A stretch of 64,000 bases of DNA from an uncultured Pseudanabaenaceae cyanobacterium (lineage in GTDB: Bacteria; Cyanobacteriota; Cyanobacteriia; PCC-9006; JAAUQQ01). Shown here one piece after another: positions 15,943-25,657 of the stretch. Every line of letters begins with the position of its first letter. The stretch's first letter is position 1. The stretch covers positions 16,888 to 80,887 of the forward strand of contig CALECT010000079.1 of assembly GCA_937949725.1 (NCBI GenBank), written 5' to 3'. The position numbers were made by a program, and so were the translations under genes. Below the pieces are notes generated by a model that saw only the letters and a program-made list of their open reading frames with translations, was not told where the DNA came from and searched no databases.

Positions 15943-17963
15943 CGAACGATCCTCATACTAGCTGGACTATATTCTGGAACTAAGTCTCTTAAAGAAGTAA
16001 TAGAACCGTTCATATCACCTCTTTGTGCCAAAAAGAAAAGTCGATTGAGTTTAGGTTCTAACTGATGTAGTGAAAACATCTTCTCATTTGCAGAAAAAAT
16101 CTTCGGATGGCTCGTTTCTATGGAGCTACTGCTATCAATAAGAAGTTCTTCATAGAGCTTTTCACCAGGACGTAAGCCAGTGATGTTAATGTCAATATCC
16201 TTCCCAACTTTAAGACCGCTAAGCTCAATCATTTGAACAGCCAAGTCATAAATGCGTACAGGAGCACCCATATCAAGGAGAAATACTTCACCACCTTGGC
16301 CTAAAGCACCAGCTTGAATGACCAATCTTGCTGCTTCAGGAATGGACATGAAATAACGAGTAATATCTGGATGAGTAAGCGTAATATCTTTACCCTCTAG
16401 TATTTGCTTTCGAAAGCGAGGTACCACCGACCCACTACTCCCCAAAACATTACCGAAGCGAACCATAATAAAGCGGGTTGTTGAATTAGATTGCTCAGCC
16501 ATTGCTTGAAGAATAAGCTCAGCAACTCGCTTTGTTGCTCCCATTACATTTGTAGGTCTTACAGCTTTATCCGTGGATATCAAAACAAATGTTTGAACTC
16601 TGGCAGCTTGAGCAGCTTGAGCTAGAACAAGCGTGCCATAAGCATTATTAATAATTCCCTGGGCAGGATTTTCCTCGACTAAAGGAACATGCTTGTAAGC
16701 TGCTGCATGATATATCGTTTCAACCTGATGTTCCTTAAGAATGTCGTCTAAGCGATCTCGATCTGTGACAGATCCCAGACAACTACTACGAGAAACATGA
16801 GGAGCATTCTCCGAAAGTTCCAAATCTATTGAGTAGAGTGCAAATTCACTCATATCAAGAAGAATCAAGTGCTTAGGACTCTGCCGAACAATCTGTCTAC
16901 AGAGTTCCGAGCCAATCGACCCTCCTGCACCTGTAACTAAAACGACTTTCCCAAGGATATCAGACTCTAAAAGTGCAGGATCAGGTAGGACCTCTTTTCG
17001 ACCTAGGCAGTCTGCAAGATCGATAGAGCGCACTTTGTCAACAGACACCTCACCTGAAACAATCTCTTCTAAAGTAGGAACAGTCAGGACTTCAACATGT
17101 AAATGACTCAGCCGCTTAAGAATATGTTGACGCTGTTTTGTATCAACAGACGGCATTGCTAATAAAACAAGATCTACTTTCCGGCTCTCAACAAGATTTT
17201 CAAGCTGATTAGCTCTATAGATTCTAATTCCATTTACTTCTCGGTTAGATAATCTCGGATTATCATCAACAAAGGCTGTAATATCATACCTATGATCACT
17301 GATTAAGCTTGAAGAGAGTATCGAACCTGCTGAACCAGCACCATAGATCAAGACTTTTTTTAATTGATTTTCACTCGGACCTAAACCAGTTCTTTGCTCA
17401 TGAAAACTCGATGCAAGAAGAAGGTTCTCTCTCTTTACGTATCTACGAATGAGAATACGCAAACTCATGACTAATGAAATCGTAATAAAGCCAGCAATTA
17501 TTTGAGATGATCGAGGGAAAAAACTGAACTGAAACAAGCGGCTAAGGGCAAAGAGAAGTGCTTCACTTACAATAGTTGCCTTGATCGGAGTCTCAAGTAG
17601 ACTAATGCTCGAGTAGCGCAACAGCGGGCGATACATCCCCATCAAGTAGAAACAGGCAGCTTTGATAGGGATTGAAATTAGTCCTGACTTCAAATAGATA
17701 TTAATATTCTCAGCAGGGATCTTGCCATCGAAACGCAAATATAATCCTGCGTAAGCAGCAATCACAAAAATGATAATATCCAGCCCAAACAATATTGAGC
17801 GCCGCTTACGACTAGACAAATGAGTGACTTGATAAATTAGCTCGTTAATCAAGCCAGTATCAGGTTGTAGCTTCATCTGTAAATAGATATATTTCCCTAC
17901 AGTCTCAATAGCCTTAAAAGCAGCTCCCTTTATGACCATAATGGTACTCATTAATCGCTTCAT
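15939..17963 (-). CDS. CapD/FlaA1-like nucleoside-diphosphate-sugar dehydratase
   Basis: The 674-residue protein has four membrane segments (about 57-75, 92-110, 130-150, 155-172), a first nucleotide-binding domain with GAGSAGS (208-214) and a second SDR domain with GAGGSIG (355-361) and a YHAAAYKHVPLVE stretch near 418-430. This is the CapD/WbpM/PglF architecture: UDP-GlcNAc 4,6-dehydratase making a keto-deoxy sugar nucleotide for polysaccharide building. In this family the YxxxK catalytic Tyr is replaced by MxxxK; here MGATK is present, in agreement. It is the conserved first-sugar gene of the locus. Confidence 0.88.
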   Translation of the reverse strand: MKRLMSTIMVIKGAAFKAIETVGKYIYLQMKLQPDTGLINELIYQVTHLSSRKRRSILFGLDIIIFVIAAYAGLYLRFDGKIPAENINIYLKSGLISIPIKAACFYLMGMYRPLLRYSSISLLETPIKATIVSEALLFALSRLFQFSFFPRSSQIIAGFITISLVMSLRILIRRYVKRENLLLASSFHEQRTGLGPSENQLKKVLIYGAGSAGSILSSSLISDHRYDITAFVDDNPRLSNREVNGIRIYRANQLENLVESRKVDLVLLAMPSVDTKQRQHILKRLSHLHVEVLTVPTLEEIVSGEVSVDKVRSIDLADCLGRKEVLPDPALLESDILGKVVLVTGAGGSIGSELCRQIVRQSPKHLILLDMSEFALYSIDLELSENAPHVSRSSCLGSVTDRDRLDDILKEHQVETIYHAAAYKHVPLVEENPAQGIINNAYGTLVLAQAAQAARVQTFVLISTDKAVRPTNVMGATKRVAELILQAMAEQSNSTTRFIMVRFGNVLGSSGSVVPRFRKQILEGKDITLTHPDITRYFMSIPEAARLVIQAGALGQGGEVFLLDMGAPVRIYDLAVQMIELSGLKVGKDIDINITGLRPGEKLYEELLIDSSSSIETSHPKIFSANEKMFSLHQLEPKLNRLFFLAQRGDMNGSITSLRDLVPEYSPASMRIVR

Positions 17964-18262
17964 ATATTAATTTTCAATGAGAAATCTTATTGCCAGAGAA
18001 AGGAGAATTATGGCTCTCTTTAATGTAAATATAATAAAGAAAGTAGTTAGAAGCCTTCAAGATATTCTATAAATCCCTAGCTCTAAGCATTGGTGGTTAG
18101 ATGAGATTATCTCGGCCCTATACCCTAAGTAGTTGGCTTTAAATAAATATAACTCTCATTTCGCTGAGTTCCAGCTTCTCGACCCGTTAGGGCTTAGTTG
18201 AGCCAATAAGCGGCTTGGGCTGAGCAAAGTTGAAGCCTGGTGAGCGGGATATTATCGTCCAT

Positions 18263-19297
18263 CTAATTCGTCGAAGCACATGCAGACAAAGCTGATGAAG
18301 CCAGTTGACTTTTAATCAACTTCTCTGCGTAAAACATAGCCAAGCCGAGTGCAATCAGATTTAGAATAGCTCCAGTTGTTCCTAGAAGGAGAAGAGAAGC
18401 TGCGAAAATGCTCGTCACACAAATATAAGCACCTGCAACCTTTGAATGGGAAAAGCCTGACTGGTTCAATCTCTGATACAAATGACTTTTATGAGCTTTA
18501 AAAATATTCTCACCCTGTCTCCACCGCCAAATAAGGGTATAAAGAGCATCTAAAACCAGAGGAAGAGTCACGACTAGACTAGACCAAGATTCAACAGGAG
18601 TATGATTCGCTGGCGATTGGGCAGCTAAGAGCAAACAGGCTGGGATGATAGCACCTAAAAAAGTACTTCCAACATCTCCCATAAATATTTTAGCGGGCGA
18701 CCAGTTCAGGACGAGAAAACCAAGTAATGCTGCGGACAAGAGCCAGAGAGAAGGCTGGTTCAGGTAAAGCGCGCAATAGCTGACCTGAATAACACAACAG
18801 CCTGCAACCAAACCGTCCAGACCATCCATAAAATTGTAAAAGTTCATGGCAGCAGTTAAACCAATGACGGTTGTAATAAATGCAAGTCCAGCACCACCTA
18901 CGCCCAAATTGTCCAGCCACGGCAGAGGAAAAGCACCAATCTCCCACACAAGCATCATTGCGACTGCGAGCTGAACAAAATAGCGTAGAGCAGCAGAAAT
19001 ATTTTTCCAGTCGTCAAGTAAACCAATGACGAAAAGAGGAAGGAAAGATAACCATAGGAACCATGGAAGAGTGGGGAGCGTAGTCGAAAAACATAGATTG
19101 TATACAACAATGGCGATTATAAAGACAGCTATAAATCCTAAACCTCCGCCACGAGGAGTAGGCGTAACATGCGAGCTACGAGCATTAGGAATATCAAGAA
19201 GATGTGGATACAGTTGAAGACGGACCCAGTTCACTGCAACATAGCTGAAAACAGCTGTGAGGACAGCTATCAGTAAGAATAGATTGTAGTCTTGCAT
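18263..19297 (-). CDS. MraY/WecA-like polyprenyl-phosphate sugar-phosphate transferase
   Basis: The protein from ATG 19297 (344 residues; the TTG 11 codons upstream is less likely) has about ten membrane segments. Family motifs are RSSHVTPTPRGGG near residue 40, NFYNFMDGLDGL in the middle, and the loop KIFMGDVGSTFLG, all with the conserved Asp residues of the MraY/WecA superfamily. It transfers a GlcNAc- or deoxy-amino sugar phosphate to undecaprenyl phosphate, the first membrane step of polysaccharide repeat assembly. The gap to the CapD-like gene is 299 bp with nothing recognisable. Confidence 0.85.
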   Translation of the reverse strand: MQDYNLFLLIAVLTAVFSYVAVNWVRLQLYPHLLDIPNARSSHVTPTPRGGGLGFIAVFIIAIVVYNLCFSTTLPTLPWFLWLSFLPLFVIGLLDDWKNISAALRYFVQLAVAMMLVWEIGAFPLPWLDNLGVGGAGLAFITTVIGLTAAMNFYNFMDGLDGLVAGCCVIQVSYCALYLNQPSLWLLSAALLGFLVLNWSPAKIFMGDVGSTFLGAIIPACLLLAAQSPANHTPVESWSSLVVTLPLVLDALYTLIWRWRQGENIFKAHKSHLYQRLNQSGFSHSKVAGAYICVTSIFAASLLLLGTTGAILNLIALGLAMFYAEKLIKSQLASSALSACASTN

Positions 19298-20211
19298 AGA
19301 AGGCGAGGTAAAAGTGCGCTCTAAGACCAATATAGAGAAGTAAATATGTAAGGATAACTAACTATCTAGGTGAACACCCGATGAGCTGTTGTTAATATTA
19401 GTAGTCTACAAGTACTCTCTAAAATATCGTATAAAAAAATGCCTCTTCACGGAAGCTTATGAGAAACGTAAATCCTGCACACTTTAGTGAATGGGTTATT
19501 TAAGGTCTCTTGCAGACGGGGTGAACGAAAAAAGGCGCGTTCATGCAGGAAGAGAGCATTTGTTCCAGAAATAATGCCATGTTGAAGAAACGCTGAAGGT
19601 ATTAGGTTCGCAGGCTCATGGCGGTCTGATGAGTGCCTGTGTTGGACCAGAACATGCTGGACTGTTTGAGATGTCAGGTCGACCCTCATTGGGACCGGAG
19701 ACTGAGTTTTCTCAAGATTGGGGTGAACTGGCTCAAGGGCTTGGTCTATAGAGGTAAGGACCTTGGGTTACCAATGCCTTTGCCTAAACGGGAACCAGAG
19801 CCTCTGTAAATTACAAAGGTCCTGCCGAGTAAGGTAGTGTTAGGGGTTTAAGGCTATTCAAGGCAGACATGTCAATGCATTCGTGTGTACTATAATTTGT
19901 GTGTCTCAAGAGCGCTGAGCGTGCAATGCCTTCTTGCGTCTTACTAGGATGTCGTGGAATCAATAGATTGCCTCAAATCCTCTATTTACAGGGCTTACAG
20001 AAACGTTTGTGATCTACTGAGTCTTACTTTGCCTCTCGAAAGGCCAAACAACGCTCCTACAATACCCTCCTTTTTGAAGAGGCTTTTCTTTTGCACAAGC
20101 ATTTAGACTAGAGTTTGCGTTAGTGAGCCAGGCCTGAATCTAGGCTCCTCCTGAATTTCTCGCCTTAAGTCACTCCCCAATCAGCTCACACCAAATAGCG
20201 TGGAACCATAA
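19298..20211. other. 914-bp region without a recognised gene
   Basis: An 80-codon minus frame (19447-19689) and a 58-codon plus frame (about 19575-19751), the latter followed in another frame by LGLPMPLPKREPEPL and a stop near 19811, suggest coding decay but I recognise no family. AGGACCTT (19757 area) and AAGGTCCT (about 19816) are inverted repeats. No RNA gene recognised. Confidence 0.4.
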
Positions 20212-20994
20212 TTATTTGAGCTGACTTAGGAACTCATATTCGTCTTGCAGCCTTTCTCTCAGCTCTGCCAAGTCATTCTCTGAAATATCAGCACGAAAAC
20301 TAGGCTTACGAATATGAATGGGCTGCAAATTCAGTTTTGACTTTTGGTTTAAAGCATCAATCCCATCATTGAATGAATCCGTAAAGAAGTAAAAAGAAAG
20401 TTCTTTTGCTCTGGAAACTGCCTCGTTGATATCACAGCTCTCAGAGAACATATAGAGCTGATTTAAGAAGTACTCCTTCGGGATACGATTTAAAAAATCC
20501 TGGAACGAATTTCCTAGCCAAGGTCCTTCTAACTTCATGCAAGGATGATCGATATCATTGATTTTATAATCCATCAACATATTGTAGAGAGAAACAACAC
20601 GCTTCACAGGATCTCGAAAACAGGAAACGGTGAAAGTGTCTTCAGGAATGCGGAGCTGGTGTAATGGTGAATGGGAAAATGCGTAGAAGTAGTTCCCATT
20701 GTTGATATGGGATTTGTTCCATCCCACAAAAACTAATCCGTTGCTTACGAGCCGATGGCTTGGATCTTCTGCCAGACTTTTGTAGAGCGAGGATGAATCC
20801 TCACCAGATAATGCTAGGAACATGTTATTGAGTGATGTTCCACCCGTCTTCCGAATATGAACTAGATAGATTCTCTTGTATCCGTTTATGTTGTAGCTAG
20901 AAGTTAAGCTTCTATATTTGGGCTCTTCAAACGTGTCTTTAGCTTTAGATAAGGCTCTTTGAAAAGACTGTGAAAGAATCTGAGTCGTGCTCAT
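20212..20994 (-). CDS. Sulfotransferase family 2 protein
   Basis: The 260-residue soluble protein has the PAPS 5'-phosphosulfate loop HIRKTGGTSL (46-55) and the 3'-phosphate motif CFRDPVKRVVSLYN (125-138), as in carbohydrate sulfotransferases of the HS2ST/Sulfotransfer_2 type. It would transfer sulfate from PAPS to a sugar of the polysaccharide. It stands alone between two gene-poor stretches, next to a transposase remnant, and has a second sulfotransferase of a different subfamily 1.6 kb away. Confidence 0.82.
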   Translation of the reverse strand: MSTTQILSQSFQRALSKAKDTFEEPKYRSLTSSYNINGYKRIYLVHIRKTGGTSLNNMFLALSGEDSSSLYKSLAEDPSHRLVSNGLVFVGWNKSHINNGNYFYAFSHSPLHQLRIPEDTFTVSCFRDPVKRVVSLYNMLMDYKINDIDHPCMKLEGPWLGNSFQDFLNRIPKEYFLNQLYMFSESCDINEAVSRAKELSFYFFTDSFNDGIDALNQKSKLNLQPIHIRKPSFRADISENDLAELRERLQDEYEFLSQLK

Positions 20995-21521
20995 CGTTGT
21001 TCAGTATAAAATAAATTTAGTATGTAAGGCTTTCATAAAGTGGACTCACCCTATAAGCCCTAGTTAACATCTGAGATGCCTAGGGGAAAGTTGAGTGTGC
21101 GACATACTCAAGCTCTCGTCGTATCAATAATTCACTCTGGCTATTACATTGTGTAGTGATAGCCAGATTAGCGGTAATTACAATGACTCCTCTTGATTCT
21201 AATTATACGGTAATGCCCCCCAAATTGCTGTACAGGCGATCTGTTAATTAGGCCAGAGTGACCTCCTCTATGCTGAGTGCTGCCTGCTTTCGAATGAGCT
21301 GAGGCAAAGATGGGATTTCCAGAGTTGGTTGTATAACTGCGGTAGTAGATATTGCCAGCAAGAAATCCCGAGTTTGCTGCAGATCTTCTTAAACCTAACA
21401 AAGATATCGTGAGACTTGCGTCCCGCTTCAGAGCGGCTTTCCTTACTAATCTTGCAGCGGCACTGGTCTCCTAGATGAGTATGCAAGCTACAAATATGTC
21501 GAGCTTGCCCCTCAAAAGAGT
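20995..21521. other. Intergenic region holding a transposase remnant
   Basis: 527 bp; apart from the transposase fragment at 21248-21486, nothing recognised. Confidence 0.5.
21248..21486 (-). pseudogene. Transposase C-terminal fragment with frameshift
   Basis: Minus-strand translation gives RSEAGRKSHDIFVRFKKICS followed by KLGISCWQYL, the pattern of the end of cyanobacterial IS66-like transposases. The frame is then broken, and continues in another frame as EIPSLPQLIRKQAALS...EEVTLA and a stop (21248-21250). Only the last 70-80 residues remain, so the element is dead. Confidence 0.6.
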
Positions 21522-22493
21522 TCAGCCATTATCCTTTAAATATTGTTTAACAGTTACATCAACCCCCTGTTCAAAGGTGTGAGGAGGAACCCAATTCAAA
21601 GAAGTTTTGAGCTTTCGATTACTAATTCTGAAAGAATTCTGTAAGCGTTGAAGTGCAGCTGTTTTGCCAGTCAGTCGACCCAAAAACTCTAAAAATTGAA
21701 GCGGAATTGGCACAAGCAATGCTGACCTTTGAAAAGCTCTCCCTAAAGCTAAAATCAGTTCTGGTGTAGAAACATCTTGATCATCGCTGATCAAGAAAGT
21801 TTGGCCAGCAGCACGTGGGTGCTCAATGCAGCAAGTAATAGCATCTACGAGATTATAAACATACACAAAGCTACGCTGGTTTTGGATTGCTCCTAAGGGC
21901 AATGGTATTCTCCATCGAACAGCTTGCATAAGATTATAGAAATTAGCCTTAACACCAGGTCCGTAGACAAGAGGAGGCCTCAAAATCACGGTTTCTAGAC
22001 CAGACTTCTGTGAGATATCGTACAAAACCTGTTCAGCCTCCAATTTACTCTCACCATAAGCATCAGTCGGATTCGTCGGACTGATTTCGGAGTAGATAGT
22101 CTGGTTGTCACCTTCGCCATAGACTTTTATAGAACTTAGATAAATAAACCGCTTGACTTTGGCGGCTGCGGCTGCCTCAGCTAGTCTGCGAGTAGCATCA
22201 ACATTAACGGCTCGAAAAGCAGCCAAGGGATCCGCAGCCTGATCTTTCATCTGATGTACCCGGGCGGCAAGATGAATAATACAGTCTACTTGCTCCAACA
22301 AATTGGAATCAGCAGCGATCGCATCTAGCGAGTCAAAGTAAACCCATCGTATAGAAGGCGATTGAGACTGAAAAGGATTCGTTGAACAGCGAGTCACAGC
22401 AAAAATGGTTGTGAAGTCAGAAGCATGGCTTAGCAAGCTCTCGCACAAAGCTTGTCCGACAAATCCTGTTGCACCTGTAATTAGAAGTTTCAT
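21522..22493 (-). CDS. NAD-dependent sugar epimerase/dehydratase
   Basis: The 323-residue protein is an extended SDR with GATGFVG at 7-13, HLAARVH at 74-80, the Ser of LSSIKVYGEG and the catalytic pair in YGESK (146-150). It is close to UDP-glucose/UDP-N-acetylglucosamine 4-epimerases of polysaccharide loci and would supply a galactose-type sugar nucleotide. It precedes the sulfotransferase gene region and lies 134 bp after the second sulfotransferase gene in transcription order. Confidence 0.82.
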   Translation of the reverse strand: MKLLITGATGFVGQALCESLLSHASDFTTIFAVTRCSTNPFQSQSPSIRWVYFDSLDAIAADSNLLEQVDCIIHLAARVHQMKDQAADPLAAFRAVNVDATRRLAEAAAAAKVKRFIYLSSIKVYGEGDNQTIYSEISPTNPTDAYGESKLEAEQVLYDISQKSGLETVILRPPLVYGPGVKANFYNLMQAVRWRIPLPLGAIQNQRSFVYVYNLVDAITCCIEHPRAAGQTFLISDDQDVSTPELILALGRAFQRSALLVPIPLQFLEFLGRLTGKTAALQRLQNSFRISNRKLKTSLNWVPPHTFEQGVDVTVKQYLKDNG

Positions 22494-22626
22494 ATACGAT
22501 GTAAAACGATCTGAGAATCCATTGGATGAATAAGAGTAAGGCCCTGTAGAACCTTAAGCAAAAACGAGATACGTTTACCGCAATCCATAAAAATAAAATT
22601 GCTATGGTTCAGTCATAGGCTGAAAG

Positions 22627-23526
22627 CTACCATACATAGCCAAGACGAATTAAGACAGGCTCAATGTAAGGACGAATTTCGTTTAAGGTTGTTTCGGAAA
22701 CATTGGTTGACCAAGCTCTAGCCCTACCGGGTTTAACAGAGTCCGATATTTTGTCCACTAAGCCATTCTCGTCATTTATTTCAGTAAAATCAAATATCTT
22801 CCTAATCTCCTCTCTGGGATTTTCCATTAGCTCCTCGTAGGAGAAGCGGTAATAGTTTTTTGAAGTCAATGCTTCGCTATCGTCTAGAGCCTGCTCTATC
22901 GTTGCAGCCCATTGTTTGGCTAATATGACATTGCGAGAGTCGCCCTCTAGCCATTGCCTCCAGCCGGGAGGACGTGGGCCCCAAAATGATAAAGGCTTAC
23001 CCAATATCTTTGCGTTCGCAACTTCTAAAATCCGGGAAAAGTTAGCAGGCCATTCAACAATAGGCGTTTCTCGCCCAAGCTCTAAAAATCTGCTGAAAAG
23101 TAAAGATCTTTTGTGCAGTTGTGACGAGGAGGTAACTCGGTTTGACGAATTAAAAACCGCCCGCCCATCTCTGATAATGTGAATTACTTTAGCCTCGGGA
23201 TAAATTGCATTGATAAAAGACAGCCGCAAACAGTTGTTCGGTGTTTTCTCAAGCAAACGTTTTTTACCACTGCTCAACACATATTTATCAAAACGATTTT
23301 GTATACGGCGTTTAATTCTAGGCGTCACATCTGATTTGGAAAGCAGATCATCAGGTTTATATGCATTGCCCAAAGACCACACATATCTGGGCTCAGCCCA
23401 ATAAGCCAGATCAGGATGTTGTGCCAGCATATTGCCTAGCCATGAGGTCCCAGAGCGGTGAGTACCCAATAGGATTACTGGAGCACGATTTAATAGATTA
23501 GGCGTTTTGTTGGAAAGTTGAGTCAT
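22627..23526 (-). CDS. Sulfotransferase (Sulfotransfer_1/3 type)
   Basis: The 299-residue protein carries GTHRSGTSWL at 21-30, the PAPS 5'-binding loop, and IIRDGRAVFNSS (117-128), the 3'-phosphate motif with the conserved Arg and Ser. WAEP (43-46) and the C-terminal YEELMENPREEI helix are also family traits. It should sulfate sugar hydroxyls using PAPS. It is in tandem with glycosyltransferase genes, so the substrate is most likely the polysaccharide or its lipid-linked repeat. It is a different subfamily from the sulfotransferase at 20212-20994. Confidence 0.85.
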   Translation of the reverse strand: MTQLSNKTPNLLNRAPVILLGTHRSGTSWLGNMLAQHPDLAYWAEPRYVWSLGNAYKPDDLLSKSDVTPRIKRRIQNRFDKYVLSSGKKRLLEKTPNNCLRLSFINAIYPEAKVIHIIRDGRAVFNSSNRVTSSSQLHKRSLLFSRFLELGRETPIVEWPANFSRILEVANAKILGKPLSFWGPRPPGWRQWLEGDSRNVILAKQWAATIEQALDDSEALTSKNYYRFSYEELMENPREEIRKIFDFTEINDENGLVDKISDSVKPGRARAWSTNVSETTLNEIRPYIEPVLIRLGYVW

Positions 23527-23573
23527 TAGAATTTTCTAAGCTTTACGGCAAGCCCGGATAGATTAAGGCAAGA

Positions 23574-24341
23574 CTAGGCTTTTAGAGCATTAGGGCGTTT
23601 CACTAGTTGAAAAACCTTTTTGAAGTACTTCAAAAAAACAATCGGCAAACTAGTTTTAATATCGTTTTCTGAGCAGGCTCGAACAATCTCTTTGTTTAAG
23701 ATCCAATTGCTCTTGAAGCTTATGGTGCTAGCGCCTCCTGTTCGCATTTTTACCATTACTTCGGGCAAGTATTTATAGGAAAGCTGATGCTTTGCAAGAA
23801 ATCGGGTTAATAATTCATAATCTGCAGCGATCTCATAATCAGTTTGAAACAGACCATACTGTAAGTAAGCCGAACGTTTAACGAAAAAGGTGGGATGAGC
23901 TGGCATCCATCCCTTTGAAAAAAGTGATGGTTCAAATGAGGCCGAACTGTAGTAGCGGACAATTCTGCTCAAATTGTGAGGCTTTACATAGACTAGATCT
24001 CCAAATACAGAATCAACCTGCTCTCTTTTGAAAGCTTTTACTACAGATGAGATTACGGAAGAATGAGCGTAAAAGTCATCTGAATTTAAAATTCCTACAA
24101 TTTCTCCTGTTGCTTTAGAAATTCCTTTATTCATTGCATCATACATTCCTCCATCTGGCTCTGAGATAATGTGGCTAATGCGATCTCCAAAATTACGGAC
24201 GATATTTAAAGTCTGATCGCTAGATGAACCATCCACAATAATATATTCGACATCGTCATAGTCTTGCTCTAAAACAGAGTTGATCGTATCTCCGATTGTT
24301 TCAGCGCTGTTATACGATGCAGTAATAATAGAAACTTTCAT
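23574..24341 (-). CDS. Glycosyltransferase family 2
   Basis: The 255-residue protein has the GT-A features of family 2: VSIITASYNSAETI at the N-terminus, EYIIVDGSSSDQT, and NSDDFY as the metal-binding DxD-like motif, followed by the ADYELLTRFL acceptor-site motif. It resembles WcaA-type enzymes that add one sugar to the lipid-linked repeat in the cytoplasm. It lies 65 bp before the family 4 glycosyltransferase stop in transcription order. Donor and linkage cannot be told. Confidence 0.85.
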   Translation of the reverse strand: MKVSIITASYNSAETIGDTINSVLEQDYDDVEYIIVDGSSSDQTLNIVRNFGDRISHIISEPDGGMYDAMNKGISKATGEIVGILNSDDFYAHSSVISSVVKAFKREQVDSVFGDLVYVKPHNLSRIVRYYSSASFEPSLFSKGWMPAHPTFFVKRSAYLQYGLFQTDYEIAADYELLTRFLAKHQLSYKYLPEVMVKMRTGGASTISFKSNWILNKEIVRACSENDIKTSLPIVFLKYFKKVFQLVKRPNALKA

Positions 24342-24406
24342 AGATACAACAATCTCAAATGGCTACCAAGATAGCGATAAGGTCTTCTGGCTTGAATGCC
24401 ATTTAG

Positions 24407-25657
24407 CTAATCTAAATTTAGTAAATCCTGATAAATATCGATGGTCGTTTGAGCCGCTAGAGACCAAGAAAATAACTGCTGTTGCCGGTGCCGTGCTGCA
24501 ACAGCGATCGCCTGTCGCTGGGTTGGATTATCTAATAATGCCTTAACATTGGTGAGAAACTGTGCACTATTTCCTTGTGGTACAACACAACCTGCCCCTT
24601 CAGCTAATTGATAAGCAATCCCCCCGGTATCGTAAGCGATGACCGGTAAGCTACAAGCCATAGCTTCGAGGATCGTCAACGGTAAGGTATCTGCCATGCT
24701 AGGAAATAACAATAAAGTAGCGAAGTTGTAAAGGACTCTCTGCTCTATATTAGACAAATAATCAGTAAAAAGAAGCTTAACTGGACTATCTTTAGGGATT
24801 TTAGCTTGCCAATGCTGGGGTTCATCTGGCGTAAGCAGCTTGCCACCGATTACAACCGTTGCAGGACGATTGAGCTGGGCAGCAATCTCCACTACTGTAT
24901 CGAGTCCCTTATTGGCAGTATGGTTGCCAATAAACAACAAAGTAGGTTCAGCCGGAGATAAATCGAACTTTTCGAGTGTTTGTTGCTGTTCTTCAAGCGT
25001 CGGTGGAGTTTCAAAGAGTGGATTAATACCATTGGGAACTAGATGAATCTTATCAGCAGAGACTCCATTTTCTAAAAGCAACGAGCGCTCATCAGGGTAT
25101 CCAGACAGAAAGGCATCAATATAAGGAAAAGATCGTTGGATTGGCTTAGTTAGCCACTGCTTCCATCCGTAATTCTCGTACCAGGTCCAGGAAAAATTAG
25201 GATTAAAGACTTCATAAAAGCCATGGGTTGAAGCAACAACCTTAATTCCATTTTCCTGACATTGACGTGCAATACGCTCAAATTCCAGAGCGGGGCCAGG
25301 ATTTTGAAGATGTACAATCTTTGGTTTCAATTCCAGAAGCTGAGACAAAATCTTGCTTTGCAAAACAAGTGCTTTAGCCCGACGGGGCAAGGATTTTCCA
25401 AGCGCACCAAATCGCGGTGTACTCACGAAATTTCTGACCTGAAGGCTATCTATTTGTGAGCTAGAGTCTGCATCCCACATCCGCCAAAGTTCAACGAGAC
25501 ATTGCTTGGCTAAAAACCGACTGTGCCATTCAGCTGCGATCGCTGCCCCTCCCAACCGGCTCCCTGACACCGAGACATTAACGACTACAACTTCAGGCTC
25601 AGCCAAGTGAAGTGATGACTCGCTAATTAATGTGGAATTGCTTAAACCAGTTGACAT
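24407..25657 (-). CDS. Glycosyltransferase family 4 (GT-B)
   Basis: The 416-residue protein has a two-domain GT-B layout: an N-terminal acceptor domain with GGAAIAAEW and a C-terminal donor domain with LLFIGNHTANKG and TILEAMACSLPVIAYDTGG, whose Glu pair binds the sugar nucleotide. It is a retaining glycosyltransferase of the WcaL/RfaB group. Its start overlaps the end of the upstream epimerase gene by 35 bp, which implies co-translation. HIP1 sites lie inside the gene. Confidence 0.85.
   Translation of the reverse strand: MSTGLSNSTLISESSLHLAEPEVVVVNVSVSGSRLGGAAIAAEWHSRFLAKQCLVELWRMWDADSSSQIDSLQVRNFVSTPRFGALGKSLPRRAKALVLQSKILSQLLELKPKIVHLQNPGPALEFERIARQCQENGIKVVASTHGFYEVFNPNFSWTWYENYGWKQWLTKPIQRSFPYIDAFLSGYPDERSLLLENGVSADKIHLVPNGINPLFETPPTLEEQQQTLEKFDLSPAEPTLLFIGNHTANKGLDTVVEIAAQLNRPATVVIGGKLLTPDEPQHWQAKIPKDSPVKLLFTDYLSNIEQRVLYNFATLLLFPSMADTLPLTILEAMACSLPVIAYDTGGIAYQLAEGAGCVVPQGNSAQFLTNVKALLDNPTQRQAIAVAARHRQQQLFSWSLAAQTTIDIYQDLLNLD

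Noticed and set aside
19447..19689. 80-residue minus-strand frame
   Set aside because: No recognised family, no ribosome site; kept only as a note on the empty region.
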